From positions 1-5,650 of the forward strand of contig JACQTH010000664.1 in the NCBI GenBank assembly GCA_016210935.1: DNA of 5,650 nucleotides, read 5' to 3'. The DNA is from Acidobacteriota bacterium. Its GTDB lineage: Bacteria; Acidobacteriota; Vicinamibacteria; Vicinamibacterales; JACQTH01. The notes below the pieces were generated by a model. It searched no databases and was not told the origin of the DNA. It saw only the letters and a list, made by a program, of their open reading frames with translations. Position numbers and translations under genes: made by a program. How positions within the stretch are numbered: position 1 is the first letter of the stretch; every line of letters begins with the position of its first letter. Shown in pieces: positions 1-5,650 of the stretch.

Positions 1-222
1 GGTCGCGTCTACACATTCGGCGCGACCGGAATCGTGAACGCGCTCGACGCCGGTGACGGCGCGGTCGTGTGGTCGCGCAACGTGGCGGCCGACACGGGCG
101 TAGAGATCCCGGGCTGGGGCTTCGCGAGCTCGCCCCTGGTGGTCAACGGTCGCGCGCGGACCCGCCGGATGGACCGTCGAAGAGCGCTGGACGTCGCGGG
201 GGTTGAAGCCGCGAGCCGCTGA
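1..222 (+). pseudogene. Remnant of a PQQ-like beta-propeller repeat protein (BamB/PQQ-dehydrogenase-like fold), 5' end outside the window
   Basis: Frame 1 reads from the left edge as GRVYTFGATGIVNALDAGDG, then VVWSRNVAADTG and GWGFASSPLVV. This is the blade pattern of PQQ-like quinoprotein repeats (a 'G.VY....G.v.ALDA..G...W' unit). After codon 145 the frame turns into arginine-rich nonsense and stops at 220-222. In frame 2, codons 146-211 read VARGPAGWTVEERWTSRGLKP, which I recognise as a later block of the same family, normally some 80-90 residues further on. Beyond 211 that frame loses similarity and stops at 290-292. The simplest reading is an internal deletion with a frame change at about 146-150 plus loss of the C-terminal part (roughly 130 residues in relatives, from memory). 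Intact relatives are exported, often of unknown substrate. The family call is fairly firm. The deletion model is inferred from remembered relatives, and a sequencing or assembly error is the alternative. Confidence 0.68.
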
Positions 223-419
223 CGGGAACCGTAGCCAGGCCGCGCTCAGCGGCGCGGATCGGGTACAGCGACGGAAGCTCCCGATTGAATGAACGGCAGC
301 AAATTATCGATGGCCCAGAGCTGGTTCACCAGGCCAGCGTGCCGTTCGAATGCGATTCCCGAGCCGTCGTGAAGGCTATAATCACGCGGTCCAGACGCGT
401 TTCGACAAGGCGGTGCGAA
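223..419. other. Spacer between the beta-propeller remnant and the GGT-family gene
   Basis: No gene is convincing here. Frame 2 of the upstream remnant continues without family similarity to a stop at 290-292. An ATG at 285 is in frame with the GGT-family gene, but the extra 45 codons are charged, carry no export signal and contain the promoter-like TATAAT, so I treat them as untranslated. On the minus strand a stretch of about 43 codons ending at a stop at 246-248 has fairly protein-like composition, but I could not match it to a family. Confidence 0.5.
354..382 (+). promoter_or_regulatory. Candidate sigma70-type promoter of the GGT-family gene
   Basis: A perfect TATAAT -10 hexamer lies at 377-382 in otherwise GC-rich DNA, 37 bases before the ATG at 420. 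That would place a transcript start near 389 and leave a leader of about 30 bases. No good -35 box is visible; at 16-18 bases upstream there is only ATTCCC/TTCCCG at 355-361. The call rests on the -10 box and its position. Confidence 0.45.
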
Positions 420-2192
420 ATGAGAACAGTGAAGCTGCTCGTCGTGGCGCTCACGATCGTCGTGATCGGCGGCAGCATCGAGACCCGGGCGCAGGAGCGC
501 GGGACGTGGCGGCCGACCATCATGACGATGAACGGGATGGTGGCCTCGGGACATCCACTGGCGTCCGAAGCGGGCCTGCGGATCCTGAAGGCCGGCGGTA
601 ACGCCCTCGATGCGGCGATCGCGACTTGGTTCGTCCAGGGGCAGGTCGAGCCAGGCTCGACGGGCCTCGGCGGCGACATGTTCATCCTCTTCTACAACGC
701 GAAGACGAAGGAAGTGAAGTTCATCAACGGCAGTGGTCCTGCCCCCATGGCGGCCACCGTCGAGTTCTATAAGTCGAAGGGCGGGATGCCGAGCCAGGGT
801 CCTCTGTCCGTCGAGGTCCCCGGCGCGGTGGGCGGGGCCGTCTTCGCGGCGCAGAAGTACGGGACGAAACCGCTCGCCGAGATCCTCGCTCCGGCGATCG
901 AGATCGCCGAGCAGGGTTTCCCGATCACCGACAACCTCGGGCGGGGACTCGAAGGGTCCAAGAAGAAGCTCTCGCAGTATCCGTCCACGACGAAAATCTG
1001 GTTCAAGGACGACCGGCCGCTTCGGGCGGGCGAGGTGCTCGTGAACAAGGACCTCGCGAAGACGTTCCGGGCGATCGCCAGCGGAGGAGCGGACGCCTTC
1101 TATCGGGGCGAGATCACGAAGCGCTCGGTCGACTACCTCAAGGCGAACGGCGGCATCCACGAGCTGTCGGACTGGGCGAGCTATCAGGCGCACGAGGACA
1201 CGCCCATCAATGTCAATTACCGCGGCATCGACGTGTATGAGTGCCCGCCGAACTCGCAGGGACACGTGATGCTGCAGGCGCTCACCATCCTCGAGGGGTT
1301 CAACCTGCGCTACATGGGACACAACAGCGCCCCCTACCTCCACGTCGTCACCGAGGCGCTCAAGCTGTCGTTCGCGGACCGCAACCGCTACAACAGCGAT
1401 CCGAAGTTCGTCAAGATTCCCATCAAGGAGCTGCTGTCGAAGGAGTACGCGGCGGCTCGGCGGGCGCTCATCGCGCCCAACCGCGCAATCCAGGGGGAGG
1501 CGGCGCCCGGCGATCCCCGACGGCCGCAGACGTCGAGCGGCCAGATCGCGTACGCCTCGCCTCGCGCCGCGCCCGCGACCGTCAATCCGTGGAACGAGGA
1601 CGAAGTCCTGAATCTGACGACGTACCTGAGCGTGGTGGACAAGGACCGCAACATGGTGTCGATCACGTCCAGCCTCCTGAGCGGGTTCGGCAGCGGGATG
1701 GTCGTGGAGGGCGCGGGCTACTTCCTCAACAACCGAATGCAGTATTTCGGGCTCGAGCCGGACGACCCGAATGTGCTTGCGCCCGGCAAGCGGACGCGGC
1801 AGACGATCAACCCCGCGCTCGCGGTCAGGAACGGCAGGCCCTTCCTCGTGTTCGGGACGCCGGGCGCCGACACGCAGCCGCAGACCCAGCTCCAGTTCTT
1901 CCTCAACGTCGTCGAGTTTGGCATGGGGGTGCAGGAGGCGCTCGAGCAGTTGGCGGTTATCAGCACGAGCTTCCGCGCCTCCTACTACCCACACGAGATC
2001 GCGGGCACGCTCCTGACGCCGGCCGCGCTCCCGAAGCACGTGCAGGAGCAGTTGGCGGCCCTCGGGCACACGCTCGATTTGCGACCGTCGCGCGGCGTCG
2101 GCTCGAACAAGGCGATCATGGTGCACCCCGAGACGAAGGTCCTCATGGGTGGCGTCAGCCCGACCGGCGACAGCTACGTCATGGGATGGTAA
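420..2192 (+). CDS. Gamma-glutamyltransferase-family Ntn-hydrolase, exported, with altered gamma-glutamyl pocket
   Basis: 590-aa precursor. Family members self-cleave into large and small subunits and then hydrolyse or transfer gamma-glutamyl (or other acyl) groups, usually in the periplasm. I chose the ATG at 420 because it follows an AAGGCGG ribosome site (407-413, 6-base spacing) and opens a signal peptide: MRTVK, a hydrophobic run to about residue 18, and likely cleavage after Ala24 (TRA/Q). An upstream ATG at 285 would span the promoter. The large subunit shows the early HPLASEAGLRILKAGGNALDA block (about residues 43-63) and the STGLGGDMF glycine motif (about 80-88). The processing site is Leu399/Thr400 in NLTTYLSVVDKD, matching TTHYSVVD of E. 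coli GGT, so Thr400 is the nucleophile. The small subunit is 191 residues, normal for the family. Residues that bind gamma-glutamate in E. coli are replaced: NGSGPAP (103-109) lacks the Arg114 equivalent, NNRMQYF (437-443) lacks the Asp433 equivalent, and Gln461-Thr462 replace Ser462-Ser463. The lid loop is also short. Family membership is near certain; the substrate is open. Confidence 0.93.
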   Translation: MRTVKLLVVALTIVVIGGSIETRAQERGTWRPTIMTMNGMVASGHPLASEAGLRILKAGGNALDAAIATWFVQGQVEPGSTGLGGDMFILFYNAKTKEVKFINGSGPAPMAATVEFYKSKGGMPSQGPLSVEVPGAVGGAVFAAQKYGTKPLAEILAPAIEIAEQGFPITDNLGRGLEGSKKKLSQYPSTTKIWFKDDRPLRAGEVLVNKDLAKTFRAIASGGADAFYRGEITKRSVDYLKANGGIHELSDWASYQAHEDTPINVNYRGIDVYECPPNSQGHVMLQALTILEGFNLRYMGHNSAPYLHVVTEALKLSFADRNRYNSDPKFVKIPIKELLSKEYAAARRALIAPNRAIQGEAAPGDPRRPQTSSGQIAYASPRAAPATVNPWNEDEVLNLTTYLSVVDKDRNMVSITSSLLSGFGSGMVVEGAGYFLNNRMQYFGLEPDDPNVLAPGKRTRQTINPALAVRNGRPFLVFGTPGADTQPQTQLQFFLNVVEFGMGVQEALEQLAVISTSFRASYYPHEIAGTLLTPAALPKHVQEQLAALGHTLDLRPSRGVGSNKAIMVHPETKVLMGGVSPTGDSYVMGW

Positions 2193-2225
2193 GACGCGCC
2201 CGTGGTGACGGTCGAAAGTGATGAT

Positions 2226-2258
2226 GCTCGCTCCCCGCGTGCGTCGCGAGCTTTTCTC
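2226..2258 (+). terminator. Candidate Rho-independent terminator of the GGT-family gene
   Basis: GCTCGC (2226-2231) pairs exactly with GCGAGC (2246-2251) across a 14-base loop and is followed at once by TTTTCTC. It sits 33 bases after the GGT-family stop codon, the expected place. The stem is only 6 bp, the loop is large and the T-tract is short, so this is a moderate call. Confidence 0.4.
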
Positions 2259-2309
2259 GCTTCCCTCCGCCGCGTCGCTGAGGTAAACTCTCCGCCCTCC
2301 GCAATCGTC

Positions 2310-2342
2310 TTTCTTCATCGCGTCGCCCGCGTTTTCTTCATC
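2310..2342 (+). repeat. Ten-base direct repeat TTTCTTCATC, 23-bp period
   Basis: TTTCTTCATC occurs at 2310-2319 and again at 2333-2342, start to start 23 bp, close to two helical turns. Both copies lie about 95-125 bases before the receptor start codon and stand out as T-rich in GC-rich DNA. They could be a tandem operator for a regulator of the receptor gene or a chance duplication; no partner regulator is in the window. Confidence 0.4.
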
Positions 2343-2423
2343 CAGGTGGTTGGGACATCCAGGGGCCCGCTGCGAGACGTGAACTCTGTTCAGGCTACTA
2401 CCCCTGGACGGCTGACAGGCAGG

Positions 2424-2430
2424 AAGGAGG
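2424..2430 (+). promoter_or_regulatory. Strong Shine-Dalgarno of the receptor gene
   Basis: AAGGAGG lies 4 bases before the ATG at 2435 within a longer purine run (AGGAAGGAGG). This fixes the receptor start, which is also the codon that opens a clean signal peptide. Confidence 0.85.
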
Positions 2431-2434
2431 CCGT

Positions 2435-5236
2435 ATGACTCGCCAGGGGGCACTCGCGCTCGCGCTGCTTCTCGCGATGACAGGGGTCGCATCCGCCCAG
2501 ACGGTGAGCGCGACGACGGGGGCGATCAATGGAAGAGTCACCGACAATACGGGGGCGGTGCTGCCGGGCGCGCGCGTGGTGGCCACGAGCGCGGCGCTGA
2601 TGGGCACCCGCGAGGCGGTGACCAACGAGGAGGGGAACTACCGGTTTCCGGCCGTGCCACCCGGTGACTACACCCTGACGTTCGAGCTGGACGGGTTCAT
2701 CACGGTCAGGCGCGAAGGCATTCGGGTCGGCCTCGGGTTCACGGCAACGGTGAACATCGAGATGCGGATCGCGGGGCTCGAGGAGAGCCTGACCGTGACA
2801 GGCGAATCGCCGGTCGTCGATACGCAGGCGACGAAGATCACGACGAGCTTCGACACCCAGATGCTGGCGAGCCTGCCGAACGCCCGCGACCAGTGGGCGA
2901 TCTTGGCCGAATCGCCGGCGGTCCGGCTGAGCCGCATCGACGTCGGCGGCAGCGCGTCGGGCACGCAGACCGGTTTCTCGGTCTACGGGACGAGCGGCCA
3001 GAATCGGCCGATGGTCGAGGGGATCAACTCGACCGAGGGCACCGGCGCGTTCGGGAACTACGTCGACTACGGCTCGTACGACGAGGTGGCGGTCGCGACC
3101 GGGGCGCACGGGGCGGACATGGCGGTGCCGGGCGTCCAAATGCAGTTCATCAGCAAGTCGGGAGGGAACGCGTATCACGGGTCGTTCTTCGCCGACTACG
3201 AGAACGAGGACTGGCAGGCGTTCAACATCGACGCGGCGCAGATCGCGCGCGGCGTCACGGGCGGCGGCGGGCTGGAGCCGCGCGATGTGAACCGCCTGTT
3301 CAGCTATTACGACATCAACATCGACGGCGGCGGGTTCATGATCAAGGACCGCCTCTGGTGGTATGCCTCACTTCGGTACCTGAACACTCAGGCGCGATAC
3401 ACGAACTTCCCGGTCAAGCCACACCAGACCATCCTCTCGAACTTCACGGCGAAGCTCACCTACAGCCTGAGCCAGAACAACAAGTTCGTCGCGTACCTGC
3501 AGCCGAGCCGGAAGCAGCAGCCGAACCGTCTGGATCGGTTCCGGCTGAATGCCACGACCGCGTTCCACACGTCGACGGATTCGACGTTCTACCAGGACTA
3601 CTATCCGCGCCTCTGGAAGGTCGAGTACAGCTCGGTGCTCAGCGACACGCTGTTCTTCGAAATCCGGACCGGGATGTTCGGCTACAACTGGCCGGACAAG
3701 AACTACACGGACGCCCCGAGCGTCGAGGACATCGGCCGCAACGAGGTGTCTGGCGCGGCGCGAAACCGCTTTTCGCGGCCGCGGCGGAACCAGGTGTTAG
3801 GGTCGCTCAGCTACTTCAAGGACAACTGGGCGGGCAGCCACAACCTCAAGTTCGGCTGGGAGATTTTCCGGGAGACCGGCACCGTGCTGGATCTGGCCGG
3901 GTCGTACAACAACGTCGTGCACATTTTGCGGAACGGCGCGCCGATCGAGGTCTATCTGCTCGAGAACCCGACCAAGTCGGAGAACGGGCTCTGGGCGTAC
4001 GGCGTGTATCTGAACGACAGCTGGCGGGTATCGAACCGGTGGAGCCTGAACCTCGGGGCCCGCTTCGATCGCTACCGCAACTTCCTGCCGGAACAGGAGC
4101 ACCCGGTGGGGCGGTTCAACCCGGTGGCGCAGATCTTCCCGGAAATCGAGAACACCAACACCTTTAACACGTTCGGGCCCCGATTCGGGATGACGTACAA
4201 CCTCTCGGGCAACGGCAAGACGGTCGCGAAGTTCAACATCGGCCGGTATTGGTGGAACCCGGGGACCGGGTTGTCCTCGAACCCGAACCCGAATGTGTGG
4301 TGGAAGCGGTACGCCTGGACCGACCCGAATCGGAATGGGGTCTGGGATCCCGGCGAGGAAGGCCGCCTGCTCGCAACCGCCGGTGGCGTGGAAACCTCGA
4401 CGCTCGACCCGGATCTGAAAGATCCGTACACCAACGAGATCGCGGCCTGGTTCGAGCGCGAGCTGGTGCCCAACTTCGGGGTGCGGACCGGCGTTGTCTG
4501 GCGGGGTGTGCGGCAGCAGCATGCCGTGGTGAACATCAACCAGCCATTCGAGGCGTTCACGATCCCCGCGCTGGTGCCCGACCCGGGGCCTGACGGCCGG
4601 ATCGGCACGAGCGACGATAGGGCGCCCGTCCAGGCGTGGAACCTCAATCCGGCGCTGCTGGGTCTTCGGACCGTGACGGTGCGGAAGAACATCCCGAACT
4701 CGGACGAGAACTTTTACACCTGGGAGATCACGGGGACCAAGCGGATGAGCCACCGGTGGTCGCTGCTGGCGAGCTTCTCCCATACGTGGAACCGCCCGAA
4801 CGTCGTGCCCCTCAATCCCAACGATCTTCAGCAGACCGACGGGAAGGGCACGCACAAGTTCACCGACTGGGCGGCGAAGCTGCACGGCACGTGGGAGGCG
4901 CCCTGGGGCCTGAAGATCACCCCGATCCTCCGGCATCAGTCGGGCGCAACCTTCGGCCGGACGTTCACCGCGACGCTCAACTACGGCAGCGTGACCATGC
5001 GGCCCGAGGCGCGCAACGCCCGCCGGAACGACAACGTCACGCTGGTCGACGCGCGGGTGGAGAAAGTGGTCCGGCTGCGACGCACCGCGCAGGTGTCGGG
5101 ATTCATCGATCTGTTCAACATGTTCAACGCGAACCCGATCCAGAACATCACGTCGACCTCGGGCAGCAACTTCCTGCGGCCGTCGAACATCGTACCGCCG
5201 CGCCTCCTCCGCATCGGCACGAAGGTCGATTGGTAG
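2435..5236 (+). CDS. TonB-dependent receptor with N-terminal carboxypeptidase-regulatory-like domain (Oar/SusC-like)
   Basis: 933 aa, predicted outer-membrane active transporter driven by the TonB-ExbBD complex; the ligand is unknown. Order of parts: signal peptide 1-21 (MTRQGALALALLLAM..., cleavage ASA/Q); CarboxypepD_reg beta-sandwich at about 29-110 (GRVTDNTGAVLPGARV, EGNYRFPAVPPGDYTLTFELDGF); a TonB-box-like EESLTVTG at 116-123; a plug at about 124-245 with QNRPMVEGINSTEGTG and QFISKSGGNAYHGSFF; then a beta-barrel rich in alternating aromatic and polar strands. The C-terminus has the usual FIDLFNMFNANPIQ block and ends in Trp933, the terminal aromatic expected for barrel insertion. Two predicted loops carry Ca-binding-like motifs: DPNRNGVWDPGE (630-641) and DPGPDGRIGTSDD (716-728). 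The frame is uninterrupted, with length at the lower end for this group. The QNR...VEG plug motifs resemble the paralogous receptors expanded in Acidobacteriota. No SusD-like partner, TonB gene or sigma/anti-sigma pair is present to reveal the substrate. Confidence 0.95.
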   Translation: MTRQGALALALLLAMTGVASAQTVSATTGAINGRVTDNTGAVLPGARVVATSAALMGTREAVTNEEGNYRFPAVPPGDYTLTFELDGFITVRREGIRVGLGFTATVNIEMRIAGLEESLTVTGESPVVDTQATKITTSFDTQMLASLPNARDQWAILAESPAVRLSRIDVGGSASGTQTGFSVYGTSGQNRPMVEGINSTEGTGAFGNYVDYGSYDEVAVATGAHGADMAVPGVQMQFISKSGGNAYHGSFFADYENEDWQAFNIDAAQIARGVTGGGGLEPRDVNRLFSYYDINIDGGGFMIKDRLWWYASLRYLNTQARYTNFPVKPHQTILSNFTAKLTYSLSQNNKFVAYLQPSRKQQPNRLDRFRLNATTAFHTSTDSTFYQDYYPRLWKVEYSSVLSDTLFFEIRTGMFGYNWPDKNYTDAPSVEDIGRNEVSGAARNRFSRPRRNQVLGSLSYFKDNWAGSHNLKFGWEIFRETGTVLDLAGSYNNVVHILRNGAPIEVYLLENPTKSENGLWAYGVYLNDSWRVSNRWSLNLGARFDRYRNFLPEQEHPVGRFNPVAQIFPEIENTNTFNTFGPRFGMTYNLSGNGKTVAKFNIGRYWWNPGTGLSSNPNPNVWWKRYAWTDPNRNGVWDPGEEGRLLATAGGVETSTLDPDLKDPYTNEIAAWFERELVPNFGVRTGVVWRGVRQQHAVVNINQPFEAFTIPALVPDPGPDGRIGTSDDRAPVQAWNLNPALLGLRTVTVRKNIPNSDENFYTWEITGTKRMSHRWSLLASFSHTWNRPNVVPLNPNDLQQTDGKGTHKFTDWAAKLHGTWEAPWGLKITPILRHQSGATFGRTFTATLNYGSVTMRPEARNARRNDNVTLVDARVEKVVRLRRTAQVSGFIDLFNMFNANPIQNITSTSGSNFLRPSNIVPPRLLRIGTKVDW

Positions 5237-5241
5237 GGTGC

Positions 5242-5248
5242 AAGGAGG
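5242..5248 (+). promoter_or_regulatory. Shine-Dalgarno directly after the receptor stop codon
   Basis: AAGGAGG lies 5 bases before the ATG at 5254 and only 5 bases after the receptor stop. It has the same core and nearly the same spacing as the receptor's own site. This is the main reason to take the following short reading frame seriously as a real translation start. Confidence 0.6.
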
Positions 5249-5253
5249 ATCGT

Positions 5254-5343
5254 ATGACTGATCTGAAAGGGCTGGCCTTCACGGAGCACGCCCGCAAGGT
5301 CACTCGACGAATCGTCGTCTTCCCCGGCGCGCGTCGCCAATGA
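5254..5343 (+). CDS. Short 29-aa reading frame, probably the truncated start of a gene once co-transcribed with the receptor
   Basis: The ATG at 5254 is 17 bases after the receptor stop and has a strong ribosome site. It encodes MTDLKGLAFTEHARKVTRR, then IVVFPGARRQ and a stop. I do not recognise a family. The spacing is typical of an operon partner. The basic TRR followed by hydrophobic IVV faintly recalls a twin-arginine export signal (S/T-R-R-x-F-L), but the hydrophobic stretch ends after a few residues, as if the frame had been cut or shifted there. It could instead be a genuine small protein or leader peptide. The stop overlaps (ATGA) another ATG at 5340 that opens a 19-codon frame, MNRRVEVLPIEEFLAQLPG, ending at 5397-5399. 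That second frame has no convincing ribosome site and I do not annotate it. The translation start is plausible; function is unknown. Confidence 0.4.
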   Translation: MTDLKGLAFTEHARKVTRRIVVFPGARRQ

Positions 5344-5443
5344 ATCGACGCGTGGAGGTTCTCCCGATCGAGGAGTTCTTGGCGCAACTGCCTGGCTAGT
5401 CCACGGGCCCGGACGGAGAATCGCGGCCAGTCGATAGGTCGCA
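5344..5443. other. Convergent gap before the synthase fragment
   Basis: It lies between the short plus-strand frame and the 3' end of the minus-strand synthase gene. GTCCACGGGCCCGGAC (5399-5414) is an imperfect palindrome with a 4-bp outer stem but no T-tract on either side, so I do not call it a terminator. No other structure is supported. Confidence 0.4.
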
Positions 5444-5650
5444 CTATCCAATAGCCCCTCCTCCCTTCATGTCCAGGACGGACTCTTCGTAGGATGCACG
5501 GACGCGCCCTACGTACCGGAGAAACACCGGCAGGTCCGCGAGTCGAAGAGCCTGCGGCCCGTCACACAGCGCAGCCTCGGGATGGGGATGAAAATCGACC
5601 AACACGCACGTGGCACCCGCAAGAACACCCTGGCCAGCGGCGTGGAACAC
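5444..5650 (-). CDS. C-terminal part of a DAHP/KDO8P synthase-family aldolase (probable 3-deoxy-7-phosphoheptulonate synthase), 5' end outside the window
   Basis: About 68 codons are visible, running in from the right edge to a TAG at 5444-5446. The family condenses phosphoenolpyruvate with erythrose 4-phosphate (DAHP, first step of aromatic amino acid synthesis) or arabinose 5-phosphate (KDO8P, lipopolysaccharide core) in the cytoplasm. The key evidence is LVDFHPHPEAALCDGPQAL, which aligns without gaps to the last barrel strand of both enzymes: E.HP.PE.A.CDGP.AL in E. coli KdsA and EVHPEPEKALSDGQQSL in the Thermotoga DAHP synthase. The Asp of CDGPQ (codon 5561-5563) matches a metal ligand (Asp309 in Thermotoga, Asp250 in KdsA). 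The partner ligand, normally Glu, is Asp here (codon 5594-5596), exactly 11 residues earlier as in both references. A helical tail (LPVFLRYVGRVRASYEE) and glycine-rich end follow. The fragment cannot separate DAHP from KDO8P synthase; I lean to DAHP because of GPQ. GTG at the edge is simply an internal Val codon. Confidence 0.75.
   Translation of the reverse strand: MFHAAGQGVLAGATCVLVDFHPHPEAALCDGPQALRLADLPVFLRYVGRVRASYEESVLDMKGGGAIG

Larger units (their letters stand above)
2193..2434. other. Non-coding region between the GGT-family gene and the receptor gene
   Basis: These 242 bases have no reading frame with coding character. They hold a candidate terminator (2226-2258), a 10-bp direct repeat (2310-2342) and the receptor gene's ribosome site (2424-2430). 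A weak -10-like TAAACT at 2284-2289 has only TTCCCT at 2261-2266 as a possible -35, so I cannot place the receptor promoter with confidence. GTAAACTCT (2283-2291) recurs with one change as GTGAACTCT (2379-2387), which may be chance. Confidence 0.6.

Noticed and set aside
246..378. Minus-strand segment with protein-like composition (includes GIAFERHAGLVNQLWAIDN) ending at a stop at 246-248
   Set aside because: It could be the tail of a lost gene, but I recognise no family, it has no start of its own, and it overlaps the promoter of the next gene. A BLASTP search of this segment would decide.
285..419. N-terminal extension of the GGT-family gene to the ATG at 285
   Set aside because: The extension would put a charged non-export stretch before a good signal peptide and would translate through a perfect TATAAT; the ATG at 420 has a ribosome site.
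1241..2221. Plus-strand alternate frame of 326 codons inside the GGT-family gene, and a similar one of 424 codons at 2893-4167
   Set aside because: Both are Arg, Gly and Gln-rich off-frame readings of GC-rich genes, with no family motif and no ribosome site.
246..2492. Very long open frame on the minus strand (748 codons) opposite the GGT-family gene
   Set aside because: It lies antisense to a clear enzyme gene, is rich in Arg, His, Asp and Val in the pattern of a codon-bias shadow, and shows no family motif.
3797..4936. Minus-strand open frame of 379 codons opposite the receptor gene
   Set aside because: It is an antisense shadow of the receptor, with repetitive Arg, Val and Pro composition and no domain.
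5305..5317. Inverted repeat CGACGA-A-TCGTCG
   Set aside because: It is a perfect 6-bp dyad but lies within the short reading frame in DNA where CGN and NCG codons are common; it has no T-tract or second copy, so chance is likely.
5340..5399. 19-codon frame overlapping the preceding stop as ATGA
   Set aside because: The overlap recalls translational coupling, but the frame is tiny, has no convincing ribosome site and matches nothing I recognise.
5399..5414. Palindrome GTCCACGGGCCCGGAC as a bidirectional terminator between convergent genes
   Set aside because: The pairing is short and imperfect, and neither side is followed by a run of T.

Overview
The window is GC-rich with strongly G/C-biased third codon positions. 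It holds a CarboxypepD_reg/TonB-dependent receptor of the type expanded in Acidobacteriota and the remnant of a PQQ-like beta-propeller protein of a type I associate with that phylum. My best guess is a soil or sediment Acidobacteriota bacterium (Vicinamibacteria-like), a Gram-negative with an outer membrane. This is inferred from protein style; no rRNA or other marker is present.

Layout. (1) Positions 1-222, plus strand: 3' part of a PQQ-like beta-propeller gene that appears broken. The reading frame switches near 146-150, and the family similarity stops near 211. (2) 223-419: short spacer with a perfect TATAAT box at 377-382. (3) 420-2192, plus: complete exported gamma-glutamyltransferase-family Ntn-hydrolase, 590 aa. 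The nucleophile Thr400 is kept, but nearly all residues that bind the gamma-glutamyl group in E. coli GGT are replaced. (4) 2193-2434: non-coding, with a candidate terminator at 2226-2258 and a 10-bp direct repeat. (5) 2435-5236, plus: complete 933-aa TonB-dependent outer-membrane receptor with a strong Shine-Dalgarno. (6) 5254-5343, plus: 29-codon reading frame with its own strong Shine-Dalgarno just after the receptor, probably a truncated gene start. (7) 5344-5443: nothing convincing. (8) 5444-5650, minus: C-terminal part of a DAHP/KDO8P synthase-family enzyme entering from the right edge.

How the genes work together. The GGT-like enzyme (predicted periplasmic) and the receptor (outer membrane) are co-directional. 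They are separated by 242 bp with a possible terminator, so separate transcription is more likely than one operon. A nutritional link, with peptide or amide hydrolysis beside substrate uptake, is possible but unproven. The synthase fragment is convergent and belongs to a different transcription unit.

I see no defence system, CRISPR array, tRNA, rRNA, insertion sequence or clear new system. The points most worth a second look are the rebuilt substrate pocket of the GGT homolog, the broken beta-propeller gene, the orphan translation start after the receptor gene, and a Glu-to-Asp change at a metal-ligand position in the synthase fragment.
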